A stretch of DNA of 64,000 nt from Variovorax paradoxus (GTDB lineage Bacteria > Pseudomonadota > Gammaproteobacteria > Burkholderiales > Burkholderiaceae_C). The stretch covers positions 248,001 through 312,000 of the forward strand of contig NZ_JAUSRN010000003.1 in assembly GCF_030811855.1 (NCBI RefSeq), written 5' to 3'. The notes under the pieces are model-generated. The model was not told the DNA's origin and did not search any database. It saw only the letters and a list, made by a program, of their open reading frames with translations. Within the stretch, counting starts at the first letter, position 1. Each line of letters begins with the position of its first letter. This document shows positions 9,013-16,915 of the stretch, piece after piece. Position numbers and translations under genes: made by a program.

Positions 9013-9914
9013 AATTCTCCGTATTCCAGGTCAGCCGCAAGGGCGGCCGTCTCAAGAACGAAGACCGCATGGGCTATTGCTACACGCGGGAGTCGGGCCT
9101 TTTCGTGCTGGCCGACGGCATGGGTGGCCACCCCGAGGGCGAGGTTGCGGCCCAGCTGGCATTGCAGACCATTGCGGCGCTTTATCAGCGCGAAGCGCGC
9201 CCCACCGTCAAGGACGCCAAGGCCTTCCTGGCCGAATCGGCCATGGCTGCGCACCAGCAAATCATGCGGTACGCGAGCCACAAGGCCATGCTCGATACGC
9301 CCCGCACCACCGTGGTCGCGGCCCTGCTGCAGGGCACCACGGCTACCTGGATGCATTGCGGCGATTCGCGCCTTTACGTGGTTCGCGACGGCCGCCTGCT
9401 GACGCGCACGCGCGACCATTCGCACGCCGAACGCCCGCGCCCGCAAGGCTCGGACATGCCGGTCAACCGCAACCTGCTGCTCACCTGCCTGGGCTCGCCG
9501 ACCACGCCGCTGTTCGATATTTCTGCTCCGCTGCAACTGCAGCGCGGCGACCGCATCATGCTGTGCTCGGACGGCGTGTGGGGCGTGCTCGACGACGCCG
9601 TCATCGTGCACACGCTGTCTTCCGACAAGCCGGTGTCCGATGCGGCGCCCGACCTCGCCGAAATGGCGCTTCGCAAGGGTGGCGCCCACAGCGACAACGT
9701 GACGCTCATCGCGCTCGAATGGGAACAGCCCGACTCGACGCGCGAAGAGCGCGGCGTTTCGACAGAGACTATCGACGACGGCGTTTTTGCATCCACCATC
9801 CAGGCCGGCATGCCTTCGGACGGCGAGATCGAAGACATGGACGAAGACGCCATCGAGCGCTCGATTGCCGAGATCAACGAGGCCATTCGCCGCTCTGCGG
9901 CAAAGAAGATTTGA
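9009..9914 (+). CDS. PP2C-family protein phosphatase
   Basis: Metal-dependent Ser/Thr phosphatase that presumably opposes the adjacent kinase. The 301-residue product carries the PP2C metal-binding motifs: NEDRMGY near residues 17-23, DGMGGHPEGE near 37-46, CGDSRLY near 117-123, and the later CSDGVWGVLDD and HSDNVTLIAL segments with metal-ligand Asp residues. An acidic C-terminal tail of about 50 residues (DGEIEDMDEDAIERS) is outside the catalytic core. It overlaps the kinase gene (ATGA at 9009-9012). rph follows after about 108 bases. Confidence 0.92.
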   Translation: MKFSVFQVSRKGGRLKNEDRMGYCYTRESGLFVLADGMGGHPEGEVAAQLALQTIAALYQREARPTVKDAKAFLAESAMAAHQQIMRYASHKAMLDTPRTTVVAALLQGTTATWMHCGDSRLYVVRDGRLLTRTRDHSHAERPRPQGSDMPVNRNLLLTCLGSPTTPLFDISAPLQLQRGDRIMLCSDGVWGVLDDAVIVHTLSSDKPVSDAAPDLAEMALRKGGAHSDNVTLIALEWEQPDSTREERGVSTETIDDGVFASTIQAGMPSDGEIEDMDEDAIERSIAEINEAIRRSAAKKI

Positions 9915-10022
9915 TTACCGGGTGTGCCGCGCCTTGCGCAGCCGCCCACACTCGAGACCGGCTCCACAGCACGACGGGCCGATGAGTTCCGTTTTTTCCA
10001 TTTCCACGCACCCTTCACACAA

Positions 10023-10754
10023 ATGACTGCTTTCACACGAAGCGGCGGCCGCGCCGCCGACCAGCTGCGCCCGGTGCGCATCACCCGCGGCTTCACCATC
10101 CACGCCGAGGGCTCGGTGCTCATCGAGTTCGGCCAGACGCGCGTGCTGTGCACAGCCTCGGTCGAAGAGCGCGTGCCGCCGCACAAGCGCGGCAGCGGTG
10201 AAGGCTGGGTCACGGCCGAATACGGCATGCTGCCGCGCGCCACCCACACGCGCAGCGACCGCGAGGCCGCCCGCGGCAAGCAAAGCGGCCGCACGCAGGA
10301 AATCCAGCGCCTCATCGGCCGCTCGATGCGCGCCGTGTTCGACCTGGCTGCGCTGGGCGAACGCACCATACACCTTGACTGCGACGTGCTGCAAGCCGAT
10401 GGCGGCACCCGCACCGCGGCGATCACCGGCGCATTCGTTGCCGCGCAAGACGCCGTCAACAAGCTGCTGGCCGCCGGCACGATCCCCGCATCGCCCATCA
10501 GGGGCCACGTGGCCGCCATTTCAGTCGGCATCGTCGCCGGCACGCCGCTCCTGGACCTGGAATACACCGAAGACTCGGCCTGCGACACCGACATGAACGT
10601 CGTCATGACCGGCGCCGGCCATTTCGTCGAAGTGCAAGGCACCGCCGAAGGCGCCGCGTTCTCGCGCGAAGAGATGAACATCCTCCTCGGTCTGGCTGAG
10701 AAGGGCATTGGCGAACTGATCGTGCTGCAGCAGCAGTCCCTCGAGTCGAAGTAA
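10023..10754 (+). CDS. rph: Ribonuclease PH
   Basis: Phosphorolytic 3'-5' exoribonuclease that trims tRNA 3' ends. The 243-residue protein begins [20 protein letters not shown] and has the family segments [36 protein letters not shown], and [17 protein letters not shown]. The frame is open 33 codons further upstream, but the conserved N-terminus places the start at 10023. It is followed after 13 bases by rdgB, a common pairing (rph-rdgB-hemW) that suggests an operon. Confidence 0.95.
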   Translation: MTAFTRSGGRAADQLRPVRITRGFTIHAEGSVLIEFGQTRVLCTASVEERVPPHKRGSGEGWVTAEYGMLPRATHTRSDREAARGKQSGRTQEIQRLIGRSMRAVFDLAALGERTIHLDCDVLQADGGTRTAAITGAFVAAQDAVNKLLAAGTIPASPIRGHVAAISVGIVAGTPLLDLEYTEDSACDTDMNVVMTGAGHFVEVQGTAEGAAFSREEMNILLGLAEKGIGELIVLQQQSLESK

Positions 10755-10767
10755 CTAAGTAGTGGCG

Positions 10768-11367
10768 ATGAAACTGGTTCTGGCCTCCAACAACGCCGGC
10801 AAGCTTGCCGAACTCCAGCAGCTGTTTGCGGAGTTGGCCGTCACGCTCGTGCCCCAGTCGGCATTGGGCGTGGGCGAGGCCGAGGAACCGTTTCGCACCT
10901 TCGTCGAAAACGCCCTGGCCAAGGCCCGTCATGCCAGCGCCGCAACCGGCCTGCCCGCCATTGCCGACGACGCCGGGCTTTGCGTCGACGCCTTTGGCGG
11001 CTTGCCGGGTGTCGACACCGCCTTCTATGCCACGCAGTTCGGCTATGCCAAGGGCGACGCCAACAACGTCAAGGCCCTGCTGGAGCAGCTCGACGGCGTG
11101 GTCAACCGGCGCGCCGCACTCGTCAGCACGCTGGTCGCGCTGCGCGGGCACGACGACCCCGAACCCCTCATCGCCGTCGGCCGCGTGGTCGGCGAAATCA
11201 CCAAGGCGCCCATCGGCGACAACGGCTTTGGTTTCGATCCCGTCATGTATTTGCCCGGCTTCGGCAAGACCTTTGCGCAGCTGCCGCCCGAGGTAAAAAA
11301 CGCCAACAGCCACAGGGGCCAGGCGGCGAAAGCCATGCTGGCCCTGATGCGCGAACGCTGGTTCTGA
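10768..11367 (+). CDS. rdgB: Non-canonical purine NTP pyrophosphatase (RdgB/HAM1)
   Basis: Hydrolyses ITP, dITP and XTP to monophosphates and keeps deaminated purines out of nucleic acids. The 199-residue protein starts at ATG 10768 (MKLVLASNNAGKLAELQQLF) with the SNN-GK substrate-binding segment, then the conserved FVENALAKARHA, ADDAGLCVDAFGG and GFGFDPVMYLP motifs, and the C-terminal SHRGQAAK. A GTG six bases upstream is a possible but less likely start. rph is 13 bases upstream and hemW starts 4 bases after its stop. Confidence 0.95.
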   Translation: MKLVLASNNAGKLAELQQLFAELAVTLVPQSALGVGEAEEPFRTFVENALAKARHASAATGLPAIADDAGLCVDAFGGLPGVDTAFYATQFGYAKGDANNVKALLEQLDGVVNRRAALVSTLVALRGHDDPEPLIAVGRVVGEITKAPIGDNGFGFDPVMYLPGFGKTFAQLPPEVKNANSHRGQAAKAMLALMRERWF

Positions 11368-11371
11368 CCCA

Positions 11372-12631
11372 ATGGCCACTGTGTTTCCCATTCAGCCGGC
11401 ACAAGCCGCGGGCGCGCCGCAGGCCAACGACGTGCTGCACTGGATGCGGCCTGGCCCGCTGCAGCTTGCTGCGCTGCCGCCCTTGTCGCTCTACATCCAC
11501 CTGCCCTGGTGCCTGCGCAAGTGCCCCTATTGCGACTTCAATTCGCACGAGTGGCGCGCCACCAGCGAGGCCGAGGCCGAAGGCATTCCCGAGGCCGCCT
11601 ACCTCGATGCGCTCATTGCAGACCTGGACGCCGCGCTGCCGCTCATCTGGGGCCGCACCGTCCACACCATCTTCATTGGCGGCGGAACGCCCAGCCTCTT
11701 TTCGCCCCAGGCCATCGACCGCCTTCTGGGCGACGTGCGCGCCCGCCTCAAGCTCACGCCCGACTGCGAGATCTCGCTCGAAGCCAACCCCGGGACCTTC
11801 GAGCGCAACCGCTTTCGTGCCTACCGCAGTGCAGGCGTCACGCGCCTGTCGGTCGGTGTGCAGAGCTTCAACGATGAGCACCTGAAGGCGTTGGGCCGCG
11901 TGCACGATCGCGCACAGGCAATTGCCGCCGTCGAAGAGGCCGCGAGCGCATTCGACACCTTCAACCTCGACCTGATGTACGCCCTGCCGGGCCAGACGAT
12001 CGAGGGCCTGGATGCCGACCTGACCCAGGCGCTGGCGCTCGCGCCGCCGCACATCTCGGTGTACCACCTCACCATCGAACCCAACACCTGGTTCGCCAAA
12101 TTTCCGCCGGCCTTGCCCGAAGACGACGTGGCCTACGCCATGCTCGACCGCATCACCGAGCGCACCGCCGCCAGCGGCATGTCGCGCTACGAGGTTTCAG
12201 CCTACGCGCGCCCCGGCCACACCTGCGCGCACAACCTCAACTACTGGCAGTTTGGCGACTACCTTGGCATTGGCGCCGGCGCCCACAGCAAGCTCAGCTT
12301 TGCCCATCGCATCGTGCGCCAGGTGCGCTTTCGCGAACCGCGCCTGTACATGGACAACGCACGCGCAGGCGCCGCCGTGTCGCAGAGCGAAGAAGTCGCA
12401 CTGGCCGACCTGCCGTTCGAGTTCATGCTGAACGCGCTGCGCTTGAAAGAAGGCTTCACGCTGCCTCAGTTCTGCGAGCGCACCGGGCTAGCCATGACCA
12501 GCATCCAAAAAGGGATGGAAGAAGCCGAGCGCAAGGGCCTCATCGCGCGTGACCTGCACCGCGTGTGGCCCACCGAGCGCGGGCTGGATTTTCTGAGCGA
12601 CTTGCAGACGCTTTTCCTGCCCGAGGGTTGA
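11372..12631 (+). CDS. hemW: Radical SAM heme chaperone HemW
   Basis: Radical SAM protein that delivers heme; often misnamed oxygen-independent coproporphyrinogen III oxidase. The 419-residue product has the 4Fe-4S motif CLRKCPYC at residues 47-54, the GGGTPS glycine motif, and the C-terminal HemN-like domain with SRYEVSAYARPGHTCAHN and NYWQFGDYLGIGAGAHS. The CxxxCxYCDF pattern and the lack of the extra N-terminal arm of true HemN favour HemW. An N-terminal extension of about 35 residues precedes the LSLYIHLPWC core. It is the last gene of the rph-rdgB-hemW set and is followed by tRNA-Ser. Confidence 0.93.
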   Translation: MATVFPIQPAQAAGAPQANDVLHWMRPGPLQLAALPPLSLYIHLPWCLRKCPYCDFNSHEWRATSEAEAEGIPEAAYLDALIADLDAALPLIWGRTVHTIFIGGGTPSLFSPQAIDRLLGDVRARLKLTPDCEISLEANPGTFERNRFRAYRSAGVTRLSVGVQSFNDEHLKALGRVHDRAQAIAAVEEAASAFDTFNLDLMYALPGQTIEGLDADLTQALALAPPHISVYHLTIEPNTWFAKFPPALPEDDVAYAMLDRITERTAASGMSRYEVSAYARPGHTCAHNLNYWQFGDYLGIGAGAHSKLSFAHRIVRQVRFREPRLYMDNARAGAAVSQSEEVALADLPFEFMLNALRLKEGFTLPQFCERTGLAMTSIQKGMEEAERKGLIARDLHRVWPTERGLDFLSDLQTLFLPEG

Positions 12632-12662
12632 GGGCGCAGGTCAGCATAAAATCGACGGTTCC

Positions 12663-12750
12663 GGAGAGTTGGGTGAGTGGTTTAAACCAGCAGTCTTGAA
12701 AACTGCCGACGAGAAATCGTCCGTGAGTTCGAATCTCACACTCTCCGCCA
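12663..12750 (+). tRNA. tRNA-Ser (TGA)
   Basis: An 88-base class II tRNA with encoded CCA. The acceptor is GGAGAGT/ACTCTCC with discriminator G, the anticodon stem-loop CAGTCTTGAAAACTG has loop CTTGAAA (anticodon TGA), and the long variable arm (CGACGAGAAATCGTC) is typical for serine tRNAs. It stands alone 31 bases after hemW. Confidence 0.95.
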
Positions 12751-12811
12751 AATCTGCCACTGCGCGCAACAGCACTTCGAAGCCGAAGCGCCGGCCGCCC
12801 ACTTCGCCCCG

Positions 12812-13207
12812 CTACTCAAACCGTATCTCCGCCACCGTAGGCGCATTCGGCGCCCGCGTATCGGCATTCGCAAGGGCGCCGTCCCTCTCGTTGCGGAACC
12901 AGTAGCGGCAGCCGGTTCGCGCAATCATCGTCACGCACATGGAGCCGTCGGGGTTGAAGAACCACTTGCCAGAGGCCTTGCCAGGCCCGCTCCGGTTGGC
13001 AAATTCGACGCGGCCGTCCGGATAGAACTGCCAGCGCGAGACCATGCCGGTCGAAAGATTGCTTGAAACGATGGGCTTGCCGATCAAGGTGCTCTCGATC
13101 TCGGCCCTGTTCAGATACACGCGGTCATGGGTGGGTGCCGGCTCTCCGGAGATGGCGGGAACGGCAGCAACGCATAGCAGCGTGCGGATGGCGTAGCGCG
13201 TGAACAT
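12812..13207 (-). CDS. Exported hypothetical protein with two cysteines
   Basis: The family is not recognised with confidence. The 131-residue product starts at ATG 13207 (MFTRYAIRTLLCVAAVPAISG), preceded by an AGAAGGGC ribosome binding site; the open frame reaches 13240 but the signal peptide supports the shorter form. The mature part contains a repeated pattern of Trp-Phe followed by PDG (WQFYPDGRVEF, WFFNPDGSMCV) and two cysteines (SMCVTM, TGCRYWF) that could pair in the periplasm. This layout resembles small periplasmic beta-rich proteins. It is convergent with tRNA-Ser and has no operon partner. Confidence 0.7.
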   Translation of the reverse strand: MFTRYAIRTLLCVAAVPAISGEPAPTHDRVYLNRAEIESTLIGKPIVSSNLSTGMVSRWQFYPDGRVEFANRSGPGKASGKWFFNPDGSMCVTMIARTGCRYWFRNERDGALANADTRAPNAPTVAEIRFE

Positions 13208-14252
13208 GACATGCCCTTCTGACGTTGCCGGAAACGTCACTCGGATGGGGCAAGCTCGACCAAACGTTGGTCCGCCGCACTGAGGTGTGCGCGGCGGCGA
13301 AGGGTTTGCTTCGACAAGTCTGCTCAGCTAATCATTTCCTCGGGTAGTGGGCGGCTGGCATTCAGCCGAATCGGACAAGCATCGGGGCGTGTACTGCTCT
13401 TCAATTGCGTTACATGGCATTAACTAAAAAGCGCTAAGTCCTTGCGCACTGGACGCAGTCCGTGCGCGCGAGGAGACGTGCTGTGCGCTGCTTTCCACTG
13501 CCGCGTCAAGTGGCTGTGGCCAGGGAGCGTCGACAAAGGCGGTGTTTGTTTGCATCAGTGACACGACCTGTACTCCGGTGGCCCCTCGGTGAATGGCCGA
13601 AGAGCGATGTGGGGTGCGATTGGAAGCGACTTGGCAGGGCGTTCCGGACCGCGGGAGAGCACTATGAAGCCAAGCGCGCCAATGCTTGTATGGCCTTGTG
13701 TCGGGGGTACCGCGGGAGCCCTTAAAAGAACCGCTCCGGATGCCGCCAGTTCAGCTCGCACGGCGACCGGCAAAGAGCTTCCTGACCCGCTTGCCCCGAC
13801 CCGGGCGTTGTCGAAAAACCTCAGAGTCGATCAGGATCGTTACCGGATATGTTCGGCCGTCCGCCGCACGTGACCCAGCCCCGCAGAACGCGGAACTTTC
13901 GCGCGACGACGATTCCGTGCTCACCTCTTCGCAAGCTCATTGGGCGGACTCAAAACCCGGCGGGGTTGCCTGCCGGGCGAAACCTTTCGTTGTCAACACG
14001 GCCGAATCCGACGGCGACGTAGGACCTTCGCTCGACCGAATGGTCGGTCAGTATGTGAAGTCTGCACATCTTGTTGCTCACCGAAGCAGTGTGAATTCGG
14101 GTTTAGCCGTACCTTTGTATTGCACTGCAGCATTGCGGACGCGGCGGCCCTCGAGGCGCCGGCAGCTCCGTTCGGGCTACAGGCAAGTTCCCTTTCATTC
14201 ATGGATGTTGCGCCGGTCTTCGGCGCACGCCTTTCGCATCAAGAGGTGGGGT
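13208..14252. other. 1-kb gene-poor leader before the exopolysaccharide module
   Basis: I see no convincing gene here. Short open frames exist (for example 13462-13725 and 13589-13873 on the plus strand), but their translations are Arg- and Ala-rich without recognisable domains. The frame of the downstream HlyD-like gene stays open back to 13686, yet the encoded sequence looks non-coding. The stretch holds AT-richer islands, for example around 13390-13435, that could carry promoters, and it would be the control region for the polysaccharide operon. A long 5' untranslated region is possible. Confidence 0.5.
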
Positions 14253-15554
14253 ATGCGTGTGTCGAAACTGCCTTCATTTGTTTTTCCCCGCGGCGATCGC
14301 CGCACTGGCAGCGCGAGGGCCCGTCGGGTTCCGCGCGGCCCTCATCGAGGCCGCCAGGCGGGCGCCTTCGTTCCCAAGCTGGCGGCTTATGCGCTGTTGG
14401 CCTTCGTGCTGTGGCTGATGGTGGCCACACTGGTTCAGCCGCTGTTGTCTTCGCAGGCCACGCGGGCGGTGCTGCAGGCGCCTGTCGGCCTGATCACGTC
14501 GCCAATCAATGGCGTGGTGTCGCAGATGGTGGTGCATGCGCGTGACGTGGTGGAGCCCGGCACCGTGGTGGCGACCGTGCGCAACCCGACGGTGAGCCAG
14601 GAGATCCTCACGACGCTGCGTTCGCAGCATCTCGCGCTGCAGAGCCAGCTGGCGCAATTGGGCAACCAGTTCAAGGCCGACAACCAGGAGATGAGGTCGG
14701 TCGGGCAAGAGGCCACGGTTCACCGCGAGGCATCCGTGGCGCAAGCCTGGGAAGCCTGGCAAATTGCGCGGCGCCAGCGCGACGTGGCGCACAGCATGGT
14801 CGAAGAGCAAGAGAACAAGGTCAAGACGAACCAGGCCTTGCTCGAGCAGGGCGCCATCAGCGAGCAGGTGATGAACGCGTCGATGGCGCAGCTGAACACT
14901 GCGCGCGCCAATGCGGCGGTGGCGGAGCAGGCCTTTGCAGGGCAGGCGCAGACCGTGGCCAGCGCAGGCCAGGGGGCGTTTGTGGGCACGGGTGGCAACA
15001 GCCTTTTCCAGACGCTCGCAAGCCGGCGCGAAGTGCTGCGCAACAGCGTCGGCCGCGCACAGCAGGACGGCGCCGCCATCCTCCAGCAGCTCAAGCAGGT
15101 GATCCAGCTCGAAGACGAAGAGCGGCGCCGTGTCGAGAAGCTGTCCTCTTACGAAATCAAGGCCGCGCAGGCGGGGCAGGTTCACTCGGTGCTCGCACCT
15201 GAAGGCGCGTACGTCACGGCGGGTGCCTCACTGGTGCGCGTGACCGATTGCAGCCGGCTGGGCGTGGTGGCGGTGTTTCCGGCGCGTGTGGCCAAGCGCC
15301 TGAGCATCGGCTCGGCGCTCGACGTCACCCTCACCGAAAACGGCGCCGCGGTGCCGGCGCGCGTGGAGCAGTTGCTGCCGGTGGCATCTGAAGAATTGCA
15401 GAGCACCTACAGCGTGCCGTTCCCCTTTGCCGAACAGGGCTCGATCTATGCGGTGGCGCGCATCGAGGCCAAGGACGTGTCGTCCGCCGCAACCGCCGCA
15501 GGCAGCAACTTGTGCGCGCCAGGCAAGGTGGTCACGGCCACCCTCAAATCCTGA
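14253..15554 (+). CDS. HlyD-family membrane fusion protein of a polysaccharide export module
   Basis: Periplasmic adaptor anchored in the inner membrane. The 433-residue product starts at ATG 14253, preceded by AAGAGGTGGGG; a basic N-terminal tail of about 40 residues is followed by one transmembrane helix (about 43-65, LAAYALLAFVLWLMVATLV). Then come a split barrel-sandwich (lipoyl) domain (SPINGVVSQMVVHARDVVEPG and, after the coiled coil, IKAAQAGQVHSVLAPEGAYV), a long Ala/Gln/Glu-rich alpha-hairpin between them, and a beta-barrel domain. This is the layout of adaptors that dock on TolC-type channels, and of BgsB/Alg44-like partners of glycan synthases. The next gene begins 29 bases downstream. 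Confidence 0.88.
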   Translation: MRVSKLPSFVFPRGDRRTGSARARRVPRGPHRGRQAGAFVPKLAAYALLAFVLWLMVATLVQPLLSSQATRAVLQAPVGLITSPINGVVSQMVVHARDVVEPGTVVATVRNPTVSQEILTTLRSQHLALQSQLAQLGNQFKADNQEMRSVGQEATVHREASVAQAWEAWQIARRQRDVAHSMVEEQENKVKTNQALLEQGAISEQVMNASMAQLNTARANAAVAEQAFAGQAQTVASAGQGAFVGTGGNSLFQTLASRREVLRNSVGRAQQDGAAILQQLKQVIQLEDEERRRVEKLSSYEIKAAQAGQVHSVLAPEGAYVTAGASLVRVTDCSRLGVVAVFPARVAKRLSIGSALDVTLTENGAAVPARVEQLLPVASEELQSTYSVPFPFAEQGSIYAVARIEAKDVSSAATAAGSNLCAPGKVVTATLKS

Positions 15555-15583
15555 GCGCGGACGTGCCCGCTTCGAAAGGAAAC

Positions 15584-16915
15584 ATGCAGCTCTTCCCGTT
15601 CACCCGGACTCTGGCGCATTGCGCCGTGGCATCGGTGGCCTTGGCGCTGCCGGTGTCCGCGGCCTTGGCCCAACAGCCTCGGCAGGCCGGCAGCGCCGTG
15701 CAGAAAGAGCTCGCGCGGCAGAGCTGCGATGGCCTGCGGCGGGCTGTGGCGGAGGATCAGAAAGGCGCCGCGTCGGGGCCGCTGTTCCTTGCCAGCTACC
15801 GGCTGGCCGACCCGAAGCAAGGCACGCCGCTGGAGCCTGCGCTGGTGGGCGCGGCCTTCACGTATGACAACGCACTGGCCGGCATTGCGTTGCTGGCATG
15901 CGGCGACACCGCATCGGCCAAGCGCATCGGCGACGCCGTGGTGCGTGCGATGGAGCGCGACCCGAACGCGGCCGACGGACGTGTGCGCAACGCCTACCGC
16001 GCGGGTCCGATGACGGAGGACAAAGCCGCGCTGCCGGGGCGTTGGGACACGGCCAAGAATCAGTGGATCGCCGACGCCTACCAGGTGAGCACCGCAACCG
16101 GCAACGTGGCTTGGGCCGCCTTGCTGCTGCTGAACTTGAACGAGGCCGAACCATCGCCCGCCTATCTGGCGAATGCACGCAAGCTGCTCGGCTGGATCGA
16201 GCAGCGCACGCGCGCCAAAAATGCGCCCGACGGCTACAACGGCGGCTGGTATGGCTGGGACAACGCGCAGCGCGCGCAGACCTGGAAGTCGACCGAGCAC
16301 AACATCGACATCGCGATGACAGCTGCATGGGCGGCGCGTGCAGCAGGCGGGCAGGCCGACGCGGAGCGCCAGCAGGCGCGCACCGCGCTCGAGTTCGTGC
16401 GCCGCATGTGGAACCCGTCGGAGCAGCGCTTCTACATCGGCACCAAGGAAGACGGCGCCACCATCTCCACCGAGAGCTCCGGCCTGGACGCGCAACTGTG
16501 GCCGTTGCTCGCCGCGCCCGAAGGCTCATGCGCCTGGACGCGCGGGCTAGATTGGGTGGAGAAGAACCATCGCTCCGGCGAGGGCTACGGCTTCTCGCGC
16601 AACCCTGACGGCATCTGGACCGAGGGCACCGCACAAGCCGCTGCAACCCTGGTGGCGCGCAAGGGCTCGGCGCCCGAAGCCTTGTGGCAACTGCTGGCGT
16701 CGCAGCGCGCCGGCAACGGCCTGTATTACGCAACGCCCAGTGCGCGCATTTCCACCGGCCTGGCCATTGGCCCGGACTCGGCGGGTGCCGACTTTTTCTA
16801 CTACCGCTGGCCCCACCTCGGCGCCACCGCCTGGATCGCGCTGGCCGCGGCGGGCTTCAACCCCTTTACCGGCAAGACCACTGCCGCAGGAGCTGCTTCA
16901 CCATGTCCCACCTGA
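15584..16915 (+). CDS. Periplasmic (alpha/alpha)6-barrel glycosidase-like protein
   Basis: The 443-residue product begins with a Sec signal peptide (MQLFPFTRTLAHCAVASVALAL..., cleavage near SAALAQ at about residue 27), preceded by GAAAGGAAAC. The mature part is a series of helical repeats with motifs WKSTEHNIDIAMTAAW, SSGLDAQLWPLLA, GIWTEGTAQAAATLV and YRWPHLGATAWIALAA, as seen in (alpha/alpha)6 toroid carbohydrate-active proteins. I infer a role in trimming or binding the polymer, analogous to the GH8 enzyme BcsZ in cellulose operons, but the catalytic residues are not assigned. Its last 13 bases overlap the glycosyltransferase start, so the two are translationally coupled. Confidence 0.78.
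   Translation: MQLFPFTRTLAHCAVASVALALPVSAALAQQPRQAGSAVQKELARQSCDGLRRAVAEDQKGAASGPLFLASYRLADPKQGTPLEPALVGAAFTYDNALAGIALLACGDTASAKRIGDAVVRAMERDPNAADGRVRNAYRAGPMTEDKAALPGRWDTAKNQWIADAYQVSTATGNVAWAALLLLNLNEAEPSPAYLANARKLLGWIEQRTRAKNAPDGYNGGWYGWDNAQRAQTWKSTEHNIDIAMTAAWAARAAGGQADAERQQARTALEFVRRMWNPSEQRFYIGTKEDGATISTESSGLDAQLWPLLAAPEGSCAWTRGLDWVEKNHRSGEGYGFSRNPDGIWTEGTAQAAATLVARKGSAPEALWQLLASQRAGNGLYYATPSARISTGLAIGPDSAGADFFYYRWPHLGATAWIALAAAGFNPFTGKTTAAGAASPCPT

Noticed and set aside
13462..13873. Two short plus-strand open frames in the leader of the polysaccharide module
   Set aside because: Arg/Ala-rich translations, no ribosome binding site or domain, overlapping each other.
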